NCBI GenBank assembly: GCA_943323545.2
Contig: CALPIE020000003.1
Coordinates: forward strand, 1 to 52,431
Direction: 5' to 3'
From: Bifidobacterium breve
Lineage (GTDB): Bacteria > Bacteroidota > Bacteroidia > Flavobacteriales > Flavobacteriaceae
Length of the DNA stretch: 52,431 nucleotides
Positions 36,350 through 44,764 of the stretch are shown piece after piece. Below the pieces are notes generated by a model. The model was not told the origin of the DNA and searched no databases. It saw nothing but the letters and a program-made list of their open reading frames with translations. Every line of letters starts with the position of its first letter. The stretch's first letter is position 1. Both the position numbers and the translations under genes were made by a program.

Positions 36350-36850
36350 ATGACAGAAGAAGTAACACATATCGAACAAAAACTATTCGAAATTCTAGCA
36401 TCGGTTTCCGATCCTGAAATTCCAGTATTGTCGATTATGGAAATGGGAGTTGTTCGTTCTGCAAAAATGGTAAACGGAATTGTTGAAATTGAAATAACGC
36501 CAACCTACAGCGGTTGCCCAGCTATGGACGTTATTGCAGACGATATTAAATTGGCATTCCGTGAAAAAGGTTATGAAGCAAAAGTAGAATTAATATTATC
36601 GCCAGCTTGGACTACCGATTGGATTACGCCAAAAGGAAGAGCGGCATTAGAGAAATACGGAATTGCATCACCCTTATCCGCCGATGCCGATAAAGAAGCG
36701 CTTCTGGGAAATAAAAAATTAGTGAAATGTCCACAATGTGGTTCATTAAATACAAAATTAGTTAGTCAATTCGGATCAACAGCCTGCAAAGCATTGTTTC
36801 AATGCGACGATTGCTTGGAACCGTTTGACTATTTTAAATGTTTAAAATAA
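36350..36850 (+). CDS. paaD: 1,2-phenylacetyl-CoA epoxidase subunit PaaD
   Basis: 'ILASVSDPEIPVLSIMEMGVVRSAKM', C-terminal 'KCPQCGSLNTKLVSQFGSTACKALFQCDDCLEPFDYFKCL'. Confidence 0.95.
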   Translation: MTEEVTHIEQKLFEILASVSDPEIPVLSIMEMGVVRSAKMVNGIVEIEITPTYSGCPAMDVIADDIKLAFREKGYEAKVELILSPAWTTDWITPKGRAALEKYGIASPLSADADKEALLGNKKLVKCPQCGSLNTKLVSQFGSTACKALFQCDDCLEPFDYFKCLK

Positions 36851-36864
36851 GTTTATTCCTAAGA

Positions 36865-36898
36865 CCCTTTTCCTTTGGAGAAGGGCTGGAGGAGAGGT
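36865..36898. repeat. CCCTTTTCCTTTGGAGAAGGG palindromic repeat between paaD and paaG
   Basis: Imperfect dyad cccttttcc-ttt-ggagaaggg followed by ctggaggagaggt. Confidence 0.65.
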
Positions 36899-36908
36899 AA
36901 AATAAAGT

Positions 36909-37691
36909 ATGAGTAATTCAATAGAAATAAAAATCGAAAATAGTGTAGCATGGATTACACTTAATCGTCCCGAAGTTTTCAACAGTTTCAATCGTGAAAT
37001 GGCTTTGCTATTGCAGAAAACATTAGACGATTGCAATATAGATGAAAACGTTCGAGTAATCGTAATTACAGGAAATGGAAAGGCATTTTGTGCTGGTCAA
37101 GACTTAAAAGAAGTTACCGATCCAGAATTGAATCCTGGTTTCAGAAAAATTTTAGAAGAACATTACAATCCAATTATACAAAGAATTAGAAACATCGAAA
37201 AACCAATAATTGCTGCAGTAAATGGTGTAGCTGCTGGAGCTGGAGCAAATATTGCTTTAGCTTGTGATTTTGTTCTAGCATCTGAGCAAGCAAGTTTTAT
37301 TCAAGCATTTAGTAAAATTGGATTAATTCCGGATAGTGGCGGAACATTTTTCTTACCCAGAATAATTGGTTTACAAAAAGCTACTGCTTTAATGATGTTA
37401 GGAGATAAAGTAACAGCTCAAGAAGCACTTCAAATGGGTATGATATATAAAATTTTTCCTGTTGCTTTTTTGGAAGAAGAAGTAATGGCATTAGTAAAAA
37501 ATATAGCTAATATGCCAACAAAAGCATTAGGGCTAACAAAAAGATTATTAAATAAATCAATGAGTAATTCTTTAGAAGAACAATTAGCATTAGAAAGCGA
37601 TATACAAATTGAAGCTAGTTCTTCTAATGATTATAAAGAGGGTGTAGTCGCTTTTATAGAAAAAAGAAAGCCAGCATTTAAAGGAAATTAA
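36909..37691 (+). CDS. paaG: Enoyl-CoA hydratase/isomerase, probable 1,2-epoxyphenylacetyl-CoA isomerase PaaG
   Basis: Crotonase motifs 'GNGKAFCAGQDLKEVTD', 'GVAAGAGANIALACDFVLASEQASFIQAFSKIGLIPDSGGTFFLPRIIG'. Confidence 0.9.
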   Translation: MSNSIEIKIENSVAWITLNRPEVFNSFNREMALLLQKTLDDCNIDENVRVIVITGNGKAFCAGQDLKEVTDPELNPGFRKILEEHYNPIIQRIRNIEKPIIAAVNGVAAGAGANIALACDFVLASEQASFIQAFSKIGLIPDSGGTFFLPRIIGLQKATALMMLGDKVTAQEALQMGMIYKIFPVAFLEEEVMALVKNIANMPTKALGLTKRLLNKSMSNSLEEQLALESDIQIEASSSNDYKEGVVAFIEKRKPAFKGN

Positions 37692-37709
37692 TAATCCAAC
37701 AATCGAAAA

Positions 37710-38861
37710 ATGAAAGTAGCCATAATCGGATCAGGAACTATGGGAATTGGCATTGCGCAAGTAGCCGCTACTTCGGGTTGTGAAGTAAAAATTTATGACA
37801 CCAATCTCGATGCACTTGCCAAAAGCAAAACCAATCTTGAAAGTACCTTATCCAAATTAGTAGAAAAAGGAAAAATCGATGCCGCCGAAAAATTCAGAAT
37901 CATTCACAACATAGATCATGTACACACATTAGGCGAATTATCACACTCTGATTTGGTCATCGAAGCCATAGTCGAAAATTTAGAAGTCAAGAGAAAAGTG
38001 TTTTCGGATGTCCAAAATTACGTCTCGCCCGAAACCATTTTAGCATCCAATACATCCTCTTTATCGATAGCTTCCATTGCTGCTTCTTGCCAAAAACCAG
38101 AACGCGTCATTGGAATTCACTTTTTTAATCCAGCTCCTTTAATGCAATTGGTTGAGGTAATTCCAGCGGTACAAACAAGTGAAGAAGTGCTGATAAAAAC
38201 GATTCAAATTATTACCGATTGGAAAAAAGTGGTTGCCGTTGCCAAAGACACACCTGGTTTCATAGTTAATCGTGTGGCGCGACCTTACTACAGCGAAAGT
38301 TTGCGTATTTATGAAGAAGGTGTGGCCGATTTTGCTACTATAGATTGGAGTCTGAAAACCATTGGAGCGTTCCGAATGGGACCTTTCGAGTTAATGGATT
38401 TCATCGGAAATGATGTCAATTATACCGTAACAGAAACCGTCTTTACTTCCTTTTATTTTGATCCAAAATTCAAACCGTCATTCACCCAAAAACGGTTGGT
38501 GGAAGCCGGTTTTCTTGGAAGAAAGTCAGGACGAGGTTTTTTTAATTATAACGAAGAACTGCCAACGGCATCAGAAGATTTAGTTTTGGCTAAAACGATT
38601 TTCGACAGGGTAATCGTAATGCTCATCAACGAAGCGGCGGATACTTTATTTTTGAATATCGCTTCCGCAGATGATATAGACAACGCCATGACCAAAGGCG
38701 TTAATTATCCGAAAGGATTATTGACTTGGGCAGACGAATTGGGAATCAATTGGTGTGTCGAAAAATTGGATGCGCTCTATAACGAATACCACGATGACCG
38801 CTACCGTTGCAGTCCGATTTTGAGAAGAATGAGCAGTCAAAATAAAACGTTTTTCAACTAA
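37710..38861 (+). CDS. paaH: 3-hydroxyacyl-CoA dehydrogenase PaaH
   Basis: 'VAIIGSGTMGIGIAQVAATSGCEVKIYD', 'ASNTSSLSIASIAA', 'GIHFFNPAPLMQLVEVIP'. Confidence 0.93.
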   Translation: MKVAIIGSGTMGIGIAQVAATSGCEVKIYDTNLDALAKSKTNLESTLSKLVEKGKIDAAEKFRIIHNIDHVHTLGELSHSDLVIEAIVENLEVKRKVFSDVQNYVSPETILASNTSSLSIASIAASCQKPERVIGIHFFNPAPLMQLVEVIPAVQTSEEVLIKTIQIITDWKKVVAVAKDTPGFIVNRVARPYYSESLRIYEEGVADFATIDWSLKTIGAFRMGPFELMDFIGNDVNYTVTETVFTSFYFDPKFKPSFTQKRLVEAGFLGRKSGRGFFNYNEELPTASEDLVLAKTIFDRVIVMLINEAADTLFLNIASADDIDNAMTKGVNYPKGLLTWADELGINWCVEKLDALYNEYHDDRYRCSPILRRMSSQNKTFFN

Positions 38862-39268
38862 TGGAAGGAACAAAAATTCCATACAAAATGCTTTCACTAG
38901 ACCCCTTCAGTCAATGGTTGGGGATAGAAATTCTCGAATGTGAAGTCGGAAACTGCAAAGTAGCGATGACCGTTCGCAAAGAAATGCTCAACAGTATGGG
39001 ATATGCACATGGCGGAATTACATACTCCTTAGCGGATACTGCATTTGGGTTTTCGGCCAATACCAATGGACGATTTGCGGTTTCCATAGAAACCTCAATC
39101 AATCATATTGAAGCTTTGGTTGAAGGCGATTATATCATAGCCGAAGCAAGTTTAGAAAGTTTAAAAAACAAATTAGGCTTCTACATAATACAAGTAAAAA
39201 AAGGGGAAATGTTAGTGGCACTTTTCAAGGGCGTGGCTTTCAGAACTCCAAAAGAATGGGAAGAATAA
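38861..39268 (+). CDS. paaI: Hydroxyphenylacetyl-CoA thioesterase PaaI (hotdog fold)
   Basis: 'NSMGYAHGGITYSLADTAFGFSANTNG'; overlaps the paaH stop. Confidence 0.9.
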   Translation: MEGTKIPYKMLSLDPFSQWLGIEILECEVGNCKVAMTVRKEMLNSMGYAHGGITYSLADTAFGFSANTNGRFAVSIETSINHIEALVEGDYIIAEASLESLKNKLGFYIIQVKKGEMLVALFKGVAFRTPKEWEE

Positions 39269-39283
39269 TAGAAGTTTTGAAAT

Positions 39284-39311
39284 CATAATTCAAAACTCAT
39301 AATTCATAATT
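39284..39311. repeat. Heptamer repeat CATAATT upstream of the thiolase gene
   Basis: cataatt caaaact cataatt cataatt. Confidence 0.8.
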
Positions 39312-39317
39312 ATTGAA

Positions 39318-40520
39318 ATGGAAGCATACATCATAGACGGAGTTCGAACTCCAATAGGAAGTTACCAAGGGACATTAGCATCGGTTCGCGCTGATGATTT
39401 AGGCGCGTTGGTTATTAAAACTGTAGTGGCTAATAATCCAAACATTCCGGAAGCTGCCTATGATGATGTGATTATGGGTTGTGCCAATCAGGCAGGCGAA
39501 GACAACCGTAATGTAGCGCGCATGTCGTTGCTTTTGGCAGGATTGCCATTCACCGTTCCTGGAGAAACCGTAAACCGTTTATGCAGCTCCGGATTATCAG
39601 CAATTATTCATGCTAATCGCGCTATCAAAGCTGGAGACGGACACGTTTTTATTGCAGGTGGAATAGAAAACATGACACGCGGACCATTAGTAGTTTCCAA
39701 ACCATCAGCAGCTTATGGAACCGATTCTAAAATGTACGATTCGAGTTTCGGATGGCGTTTTATCAATCCGAAAATGCAATCGATGTTCGGTACGGATGCC
39801 ATGGGAGAAACCGCCGAAAATTTAGTTGAGAAATACAATATTTCAAGAGAAGATCAAGATGCATTTGCTTTACATAGTCAACAAAAAGCAACAGCAGCTC
39901 AAATTTCAGGAAGATTGGCGAAAGAAATAGTCACGGTAGAAATTCCACAACGAAAAGGCGATGCAATTCAATTTTCTAAAGACGAATTCATAAAACCAAA
40001 TACGTCTATGGAAGGCTTATCTAAGTTGCGACCTGCATTCAAAAAAGACGGAAGCGTTACCGCCGGAAATGCCTCCGGATTAAATGATGGTGCTTGTGCA
40101 ACGATTATAGCATCTGCGGAAGCTGTTAAAAAATACAATCTACAACCATTAGCACGAATCGTATGTTCGGCAGTAGTGGGAGTAGAACCAAGAATCATGG
40201 GAATTGGTCCGGTGGAAGCAACTAAAAAAGCTTTAGCAAAAGCCAATTTGACTTTAGATCAAATAGACATCATCGAATTAAATGAAGCCTTCGCTTCACA
40301 AAGTATAGCTTACCTTCGTGAGTTAGGTCTAAAAGATAATGATCCAAGAGTAAATCCAAACGGAGGAGCCATCGCAATCGGACATCCATTAGGAGTAACA
40401 GGAGCACGTATTGCTAATTCCGCCGCATTAGAATTACAATTAACAGGAAAAAGATATGCCTTAATCACCATGTGTATCGGAGTCGGTCAAGGATACGCCG
40501 TCATTATAGAAAGAGTATAA
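39318..40520 (+). CDS. paaJ: 3-oxoadipyl-CoA/3-oxo-5,6-dehydrosuberyl-CoA thiolase (PaaJ/PcaF)
   Basis: 'RTPIGSYQGTLASVRADDLGALVI', 'VNRLCSSGLSAI', 'NPNGGAIAIGHPLGVTGARI', 'ALITMCIGVGQGYAVI'. Confidence 0.93.
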   Translation: MEAYIIDGVRTPIGSYQGTLASVRADDLGALVIKTVVANNPNIPEAAYDDVIMGCANQAGEDNRNVARMSLLLAGLPFTVPGETVNRLCSSGLSAIIHANRAIKAGDGHVFIAGGIENMTRGPLVVSKPSAAYGTDSKMYDSSFGWRFINPKMQSMFGTDAMGETAENLVEKYNISREDQDAFALHSQQKATAAQISGRLAKEIVTVEIPQRKGDAIQFSKDEFIKPNTSMEGLSKLRPAFKKDGSVTAGNASGLNDGACATIIASAEAVKKYNLQPLARIVCSAVVGVEPRIMGIGPVEATKKALAKANLTLDQIDIIELNEAFASQSIAYLRELGLKDNDPRVNPNGGAIAIGHPLGVTGARIANSAALELQLTGKRYALITMCIGVGQGYAVIIERV

Positions 40521-40521
40521 A

Positions 40522-40580
40522 ATAATTCGTGAAAATTTGTGTAATTCGTGGTAAAAAAATCTGCGAATTTGCGGTTAAAC
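40522..40580. repeat. ATTCGTG/TTTGCG-type repeat upstream of paaZ
   Basis: aattcgtg aaaatttgtg taattcgtgg taaaaaaat ctgcgaat ttgcggttaaac. Confidence 0.65.
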
Positions 40581-40589
40581 AAAAAAAGT

Positions 40590-43085
40590 ATGAATAACAT
40601 TCAAAATTACATCCAAGGAAATTGGACATCAGGCGCTGGTGAAGGTGTTCCGTTATTCGACTCGGTAACGGGTGAACTTATTGGAAACGCATCTACACAA
40701 GGACTCGATTTCGGTGAAATCCTCCACTACGGAAGAACCAAAGGCAGTGAAAAACTCCGCAAAATGACCTTCCAGGAAAGAGGAAACATGATTAAAAAAT
40801 TGGCGTTGTACCTTAACAAACGCAAAGAACAATTCTACGACATCAGTTATAGAACCGGTGCTACACGCATCGACAGCTGGATTGACATCGAAGGCGGTTT
40901 CGGAAATTTATTTGCCAATGCATCCTTGAGAAAGTTATTCCCCAACCAACCGTATCATGTTGAAGGCGATCCAATAGATTTATCAAAAGGAGGTCGTTTC
41001 ATGGCACATCATATTTTGGTTCCTAAAAAGGGAGTGGCGGTTCATATTAATGCATTCAATTTCCCGATTTGGGGAATGTTAGAAAAGTGTGCTGTCAATT
41101 GGATGGCTGGAGTTTCAGCTGTTGTAAAACCAGCTACGTCAACATCGTATTTAACTGAAGCGGTGGTTCGTGAAATCATCGCATCCAACATATTACCAGA
41201 AGGGGCGCTGCAATTAATCTGCGGTTCAGCAAACACACTTTTAGATACTGTCGAAAGTCAAGACGTAGTTACGTTTACAGGTTCTGCAAGTACCGGACGA
41301 ATGCTAAAAGCACATACCCGAATCATCAACGAATCGGTGCCTTTTAATATGGAAGCCGACTCATTAAATTCTTCTATTTTGGCAGAAGACGCTATTCCTG
41401 GAACTCCCGAATTCGATTTATTCGTTAACCAAGTGCGAAGCGAAATGACGGTGAAATGCGGACAAAAATGTACCGCCATCAGAAGAATAATTGTCCCGGC
41501 CAACTTAATGGATGAGGTACAAACAGCCCTCGGAAAAGCACTCGACAAAGTAACCATTGGCGACCCGCGTTTGAAGGAAGTCCGAATGGGTTCACTAGTT
41601 TCCAAAGACCAATTAGAAGAAGTAAAAGCAAGAACACACGAAATTGCCAAAACCGCCAAATTGGTCTATGGTGATTTTGATAAATTAGATTTAATCGGAG
41701 CTAACGACAAGGGTGCTTTTATAAGTCCGATGCTGCTTCGCGAAGAAAATCCGTTTACGAATTTAACTGCCCACGAAACCGAAGCATTCGGTCCGGTTGC
41801 GACGATTATGCCCTACAAAAACCTCGATGAAGCTATCGAATTGGCGCAAATGGGGAAAGGTTCGTTAGTGTCTTCTATCGTCACCAACTCGGATGCAATT
41901 GCCAAAGACTACGTCATCAACGCCGCTTCCCACCATGGAAGAATTTTGGTGTTGAACAGAGAAAACGCCAAACAAAGTACCGGTCACGGTTCTCCATTAC
42001 CATTATTGGTTCACGGTGGTCCTGGACGTGCCGGAGGTGGAGAAGAGATGGGCGGCGTACGTGGAATCAAACACTATATGCAACGTTGTGCGATTCAAGG
42101 TTCGCCAACGACTTTAACCGAAATAACTGGAATTTATCAGCCGAATTCCAAATACAAGGAAAGTGCGCTGCATCCGTTTCAATACCATTGGGAAGACATT
42201 CAACCAGGAATGTCATTACGAACGCACAACCGCACTGTTACCGATACCGACATCATCAATTTTGCGAATGTAACTTGGGATCATTTCTACGCGCATACCG
42301 ATATTACATCGCTCGACGGAAGTATTTTCAAAAAGCGAACAGCGCACGGCTATTTCATATTAGCTGCTGCTGCCGGATTATTTGTGTATCCAAACAAAGG
42401 ACCAGTTGCCGCCAATTACGGTTTGGAAGAATGTCGTTTTTTACGTCCGATTTACCATAATGATACCGTTTATGTACGGCTAACCTGCAAACAGAAAATC
42501 GATCGCGATGTGGCTTCAGCCGAACATCCTAGCGGTATTGTGAAATGGTTTGTAGAAGTTTTTGATACTAGGGATGAATTGGTTGCAGTGGCCACAATAT
42601 TAACAATGGTACAGAAAAAACAAGAAGTTTTTGTCGAAATGACCGATTCAAAAATTCAGGAATGTTTGAACAAATTGATCGAAAATTCTAAACCAAAATG
42701 GGGAATTTTAACACCACAACATCTTTTGGAACATTTGGAACATGGCTACAGAATCATGTCGGGTGAAATTCAGGATTTTGAAATAGCTACGCCAGAAAAG
42801 ATTTTGGATACCGTGCACCATTCGTTATACAATTATGAGAAATTCCCGAAAGGAACCAGTTTTCCAACCATGAAAAAAGGAGCATTGGAAGATTTGGTGT
42901 ATCCCGATTTTGAAACAGCAAAAGCTAAATTTCTCGAAGCAAGAGCAGCCTACCTGAATTTTTTCAAGGAAAATCCAGATGCGGTTTTAAAAAACATGGT
43001 TTTCGGCGAATTAAATAAATACGAATCCTATTTATTAGAACGCAAACATTTAAATCATCATTTCGAACAATTCGGAATTTTATAA
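40590..43085 (+). CDS. paaZ: PaaZ (aldehyde dehydrogenase + MaoC-like hydratase) with extra C-terminal DinB/DUF1569-like domain
   Basis: ALDH part 'HINAFNFPIWGMLEKCAVNWMAG...VTFTGSASTGR'; MaoC part 'ITNFANVTWDHFYAHTD'-like; extra ~150 aa 'WGILTPQHLLEHLEHGYRIMSGE...NMVFGELNKYESYLLERKHLNHHFEQFG'. ATG at 40590 preferred over 40548. Confidence 0.92.
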   Translation: MNNIQNYIQGNWTSGAGEGVPLFDSVTGELIGNASTQGLDFGEILHYGRTKGSEKLRKMTFQERGNMIKKLALYLNKRKEQFYDISYRTGATRIDSWIDIEGGFGNLFANASLRKLFPNQPYHVEGDPIDLSKGGRFMAHHILVPKKGVAVHINAFNFPIWGMLEKCAVNWMAGVSAVVKPATSTSYLTEAVVREIIASNILPEGALQLICGSANTLLDTVESQDVVTFTGSASTGRMLKAHTRIINESVPFNMEADSLNSSILAEDAIPGTPEFDLFVNQVRSEMTVKCGQKCTAIRRIIVPANLMDEVQTALGKALDKVTIGDPRLKEVRMGSLVSKDQLEEVKARTHEIAKTAKLVYGDFDKLDLIGANDKGAFISPMLLREENPFTNLTAHETEAFGPVATIMPYKNLDEAIELAQMGKGSLVSSIVTNSDAIAKDYVINAASHHGRILVLNRENAKQSTGHGSPLPLLVHGGPGRAGGGEEMGGVRGIKHYMQRCAIQGSPTTLTEITGIYQPNSKYKESALHPFQYHWEDIQPGMSLRTHNRTVTDTDIINFANVTWDHFYAHTDITSLDGSIFKKRTAHGYFILAAAAGLFVYPNKGPVAANYGLEECRFLRPIYHNDTVYVRLTCKQKIDRDVASAEHPSGIVKWFVEVFDTRDELVAVATILTMVQKKQEVFVEMTDSKIQECLNKLIENSKPKWGILTPQHLLEHLEHGYRIMSGEIQDFEIATPEKILDTVHHSLYNYEKFPKGTSFPTMKKGALEDLVYPDFETAKAKFLEARAAYLNFFKENPDAVLKNMVFGELNKYESYLLERKHLNHHFEQFGIL

Positions 43086-43100
43086 TAATTAGAAGCTAAT

Positions 43101-43196
43101 CCCGCTATCCGCTGCAATCTGTCATTGCGAGGAACGAAGCAATCTCATCATGATTGTTTACCGCAATGCCAGGATTTCCACTACTATCGGGGCTAG
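43101..43196. repeat. Composite dispersed element, copy A (GTCATTGCGAGGAACGAAGCAATCTC-type core)
   Basis: Left end cccgctatccgctgcaatct, core 43121-43170, right end aggatttccactactatcggggcta. Confidence 0.75.
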
Positions 43197-43219
43197 AAAT
43201 AAAGTGAAACAACACACCC

Positions 43220-43259
43220 TGCGAACTTTGCGACAACCTTGCGGACTTTGCGGTTAAAT
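43220..43259. repeat. TTTGCG-type tandem repeat upstream of paaF-like gene
   Basis: gcgaactt tgcgacaacct tgcggactt tgcggttaaata. Confidence 0.7.
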
Positions 43260-43266
43260 AAAAAAT

Positions 43267-44016
43267 ATGGACGCATACGTAAAACAAGACATACAAAATA
43301 ACATCGCCACCATCGAGTTTTTTCATCCCGAACAAAACTCGTTGCCAGGCGATGTATTAAAAAAATTCGCCGATACGATTACCGAAGTCGGCAACAATCC
43401 CAAAGTAAAAGTCATCATCTTAAAAAGTGGTGGCGACCGAACCTTTTGTGCCGGAGCCAGTTTTCAGGAACTCATCGCCATTAACGACGCCGAAACCGGA
43501 AAAGTATTTTTCTCCGGTTTTGCCAACGTTATCAATGCCATGCGTAAATGCCCGAAGTTCATCATCGGACGAATCCAAGGAAAAACTGTTGGAGGAGGCG
43601 TTGGCATTGCAGCAGCCACCGATTATTGCATGGCAACGAAATTCGCTGCGATAAAACTCAGCGAACTCAATGTTGGCATCGGACCATTTGTTGTGTCACC
43701 AGCTATCGAAAGAAAAATGGGCGTTTCCGCTATGTCGCAAATCGCAATTGACGCCAACACATTTTATGATGCATCATGGGCAAGAGAAAAAGGGTTGTAC
43801 GCCAGCGTGTACGAAAGCATCGAAGAATTGGATTCAGCCGTGCAAAAATTTGCCGAGCATTTATGTACCTACAATCCAAAAGCCATGATTGAAATGAAAA
43901 AGATTTTCTGGCGAGGCACTGATAATTGGGACCAATTATTAGCCGAAAGAGCCGCCATCAGCGGAAGATTGGTGTTGTCTGATTTTACAAAAGAAACGTT
44001 GAAGAAATTTAAGTAA
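43267..44016 (+). CDS. paaF: Enoyl-CoA hydratase/isomerase (PaaF-like)
   Basis: 'GGDRTFCAGASFQELIAIND', 'QGKTVGGGVGIAAATDYCMATKFAAIKLSELNVGIGPFVVSPAIERKMG'. Confidence 0.82.
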   Translation: MDAYVKQDIQNNIATIEFFHPEQNSLPGDVLKKFADTITEVGNNPKVKVIILKSGGDRTFCAGASFQELIAINDAETGKVFFSGFANVINAMRKCPKFIIGRIQGKTVGGGVGIAAATDYCMATKFAAIKLSELNVGIGPFVVSPAIERKMGVSAMSQIAIDANTFYDASWAREKGLYASVYESIEELDSAVQKFAEHLCTYNPKAMIEMKKIFWRGTDNWDQLLAERAAISGRLVLSDFTKETLKKFK

Positions 44017-44078
44017 AGTTATAAGTTATGAATTATGAGTTATGAATGAGTAACTCATAATTCATAACTCATAATTCA
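44017..44078. repeat. Heptamer-built inverted repeat
   Basis: agttata agttatg aattatg agttatg aatgag / taactca taattca taactca taattca. Confidence 0.9.
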
Positions 44079-44090
44079 TAAATACAAAAA

Positions 44091-44699
44091 ATGGTATACG
44101 AATTTAAAGGGTTCATCCCAGTCATACATGAAAGCAGTTTCATCCATCCGCAAGCTGCGGTAACGGGGAATGTGATTATTGGGAAAAACGTGTATGTTGG
44201 TCCCGGTGCTGCGATTCGTGGCGATTGGGGCGAAATCATCATTGAAGACGGATGTAACGTTCAGGAAAATTGCACGATTCACATGTTTCCAGGAAAATCG
44301 ATGGTGTTGAAAGTAGGAGCGCATATCGGTCATGGAGCCATCATTCATGGCGCCAATATCGGTGCGAATTGCTTAGTCGGAATGAATGCGGTCATCATGG
44401 ATGACGTGAATGTAGGCGACGAATGCATTATCGGCGCCTTGAGTTTTATCAAAGCCGGAATGGAAATCCCCAACCGTAAAATGGTGGTCGGAAATCCAGC
44501 CGTAATTATAAAAGAGGTGACTGATGACATGATCGATTGGAAAACTAAAGGAACCGCATTATATCAGCAATTGCCAAAGGAATGTTACGAAACCTTAAAA
44601 GCAGTAGCGCCGTTGCGGGAAATTCCAGCCAATCGGCCAACACAAGATGCGTTTTACAAAACATTAGAAGAATTTAAATTAAAAGAAAATAGAAAATAG
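44091..44699 (+). CDS. paaY: PaaY-like hexapeptide-repeat transferase / gamma-carbonic-anhydrase-like protein
   Basis: Left-handed beta-helix hexapeptides 'AAVTGNVIIGKNVYVGPGAAIRGDWGEIIIEDGCNVQENCTIHMFPG...GHGAIIHGANIGANCLVGMNAVIMDD'. Confidence 0.9.
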   Translation: MVYEFKGFIPVIHESSFIHPQAAVTGNVIIGKNVYVGPGAAIRGDWGEIIIEDGCNVQENCTIHMFPGKSMVLKVGAHIGHGAIIHGANIGANCLVGMNAVIMDDVNVGDECIIGALSFIKAGMEIPNRKMVVGNPAVIIKEVTDDMIDWKTKGTALYQQLPKECYETLKAVAPLREIPANRPTQDAFYKTLEEFKLKENRK

Positions 44700-44753
44700 A
44701 GAAAAGAATATAGACCGATTCAAAAGTCTATTTTCTATGCTCTATTCTCTTTC
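44685..44753. repeat. Heptamer-built inverted repeat overlapping the paaY stop
   Basis: gaaaata gaaaata gagaaaa gaatata / gtctatt ttctatg ctctatt ctctttc. Confidence 0.85.
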
Positions 44754-44764
44754 ATCTAAAAAAA

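Noticed and set aside
42086-42460. 124-aa ORF in another frame of paaZ
   Set aside because: Overlaps the conserved PaaZ MaoC region; no recognisable domain.
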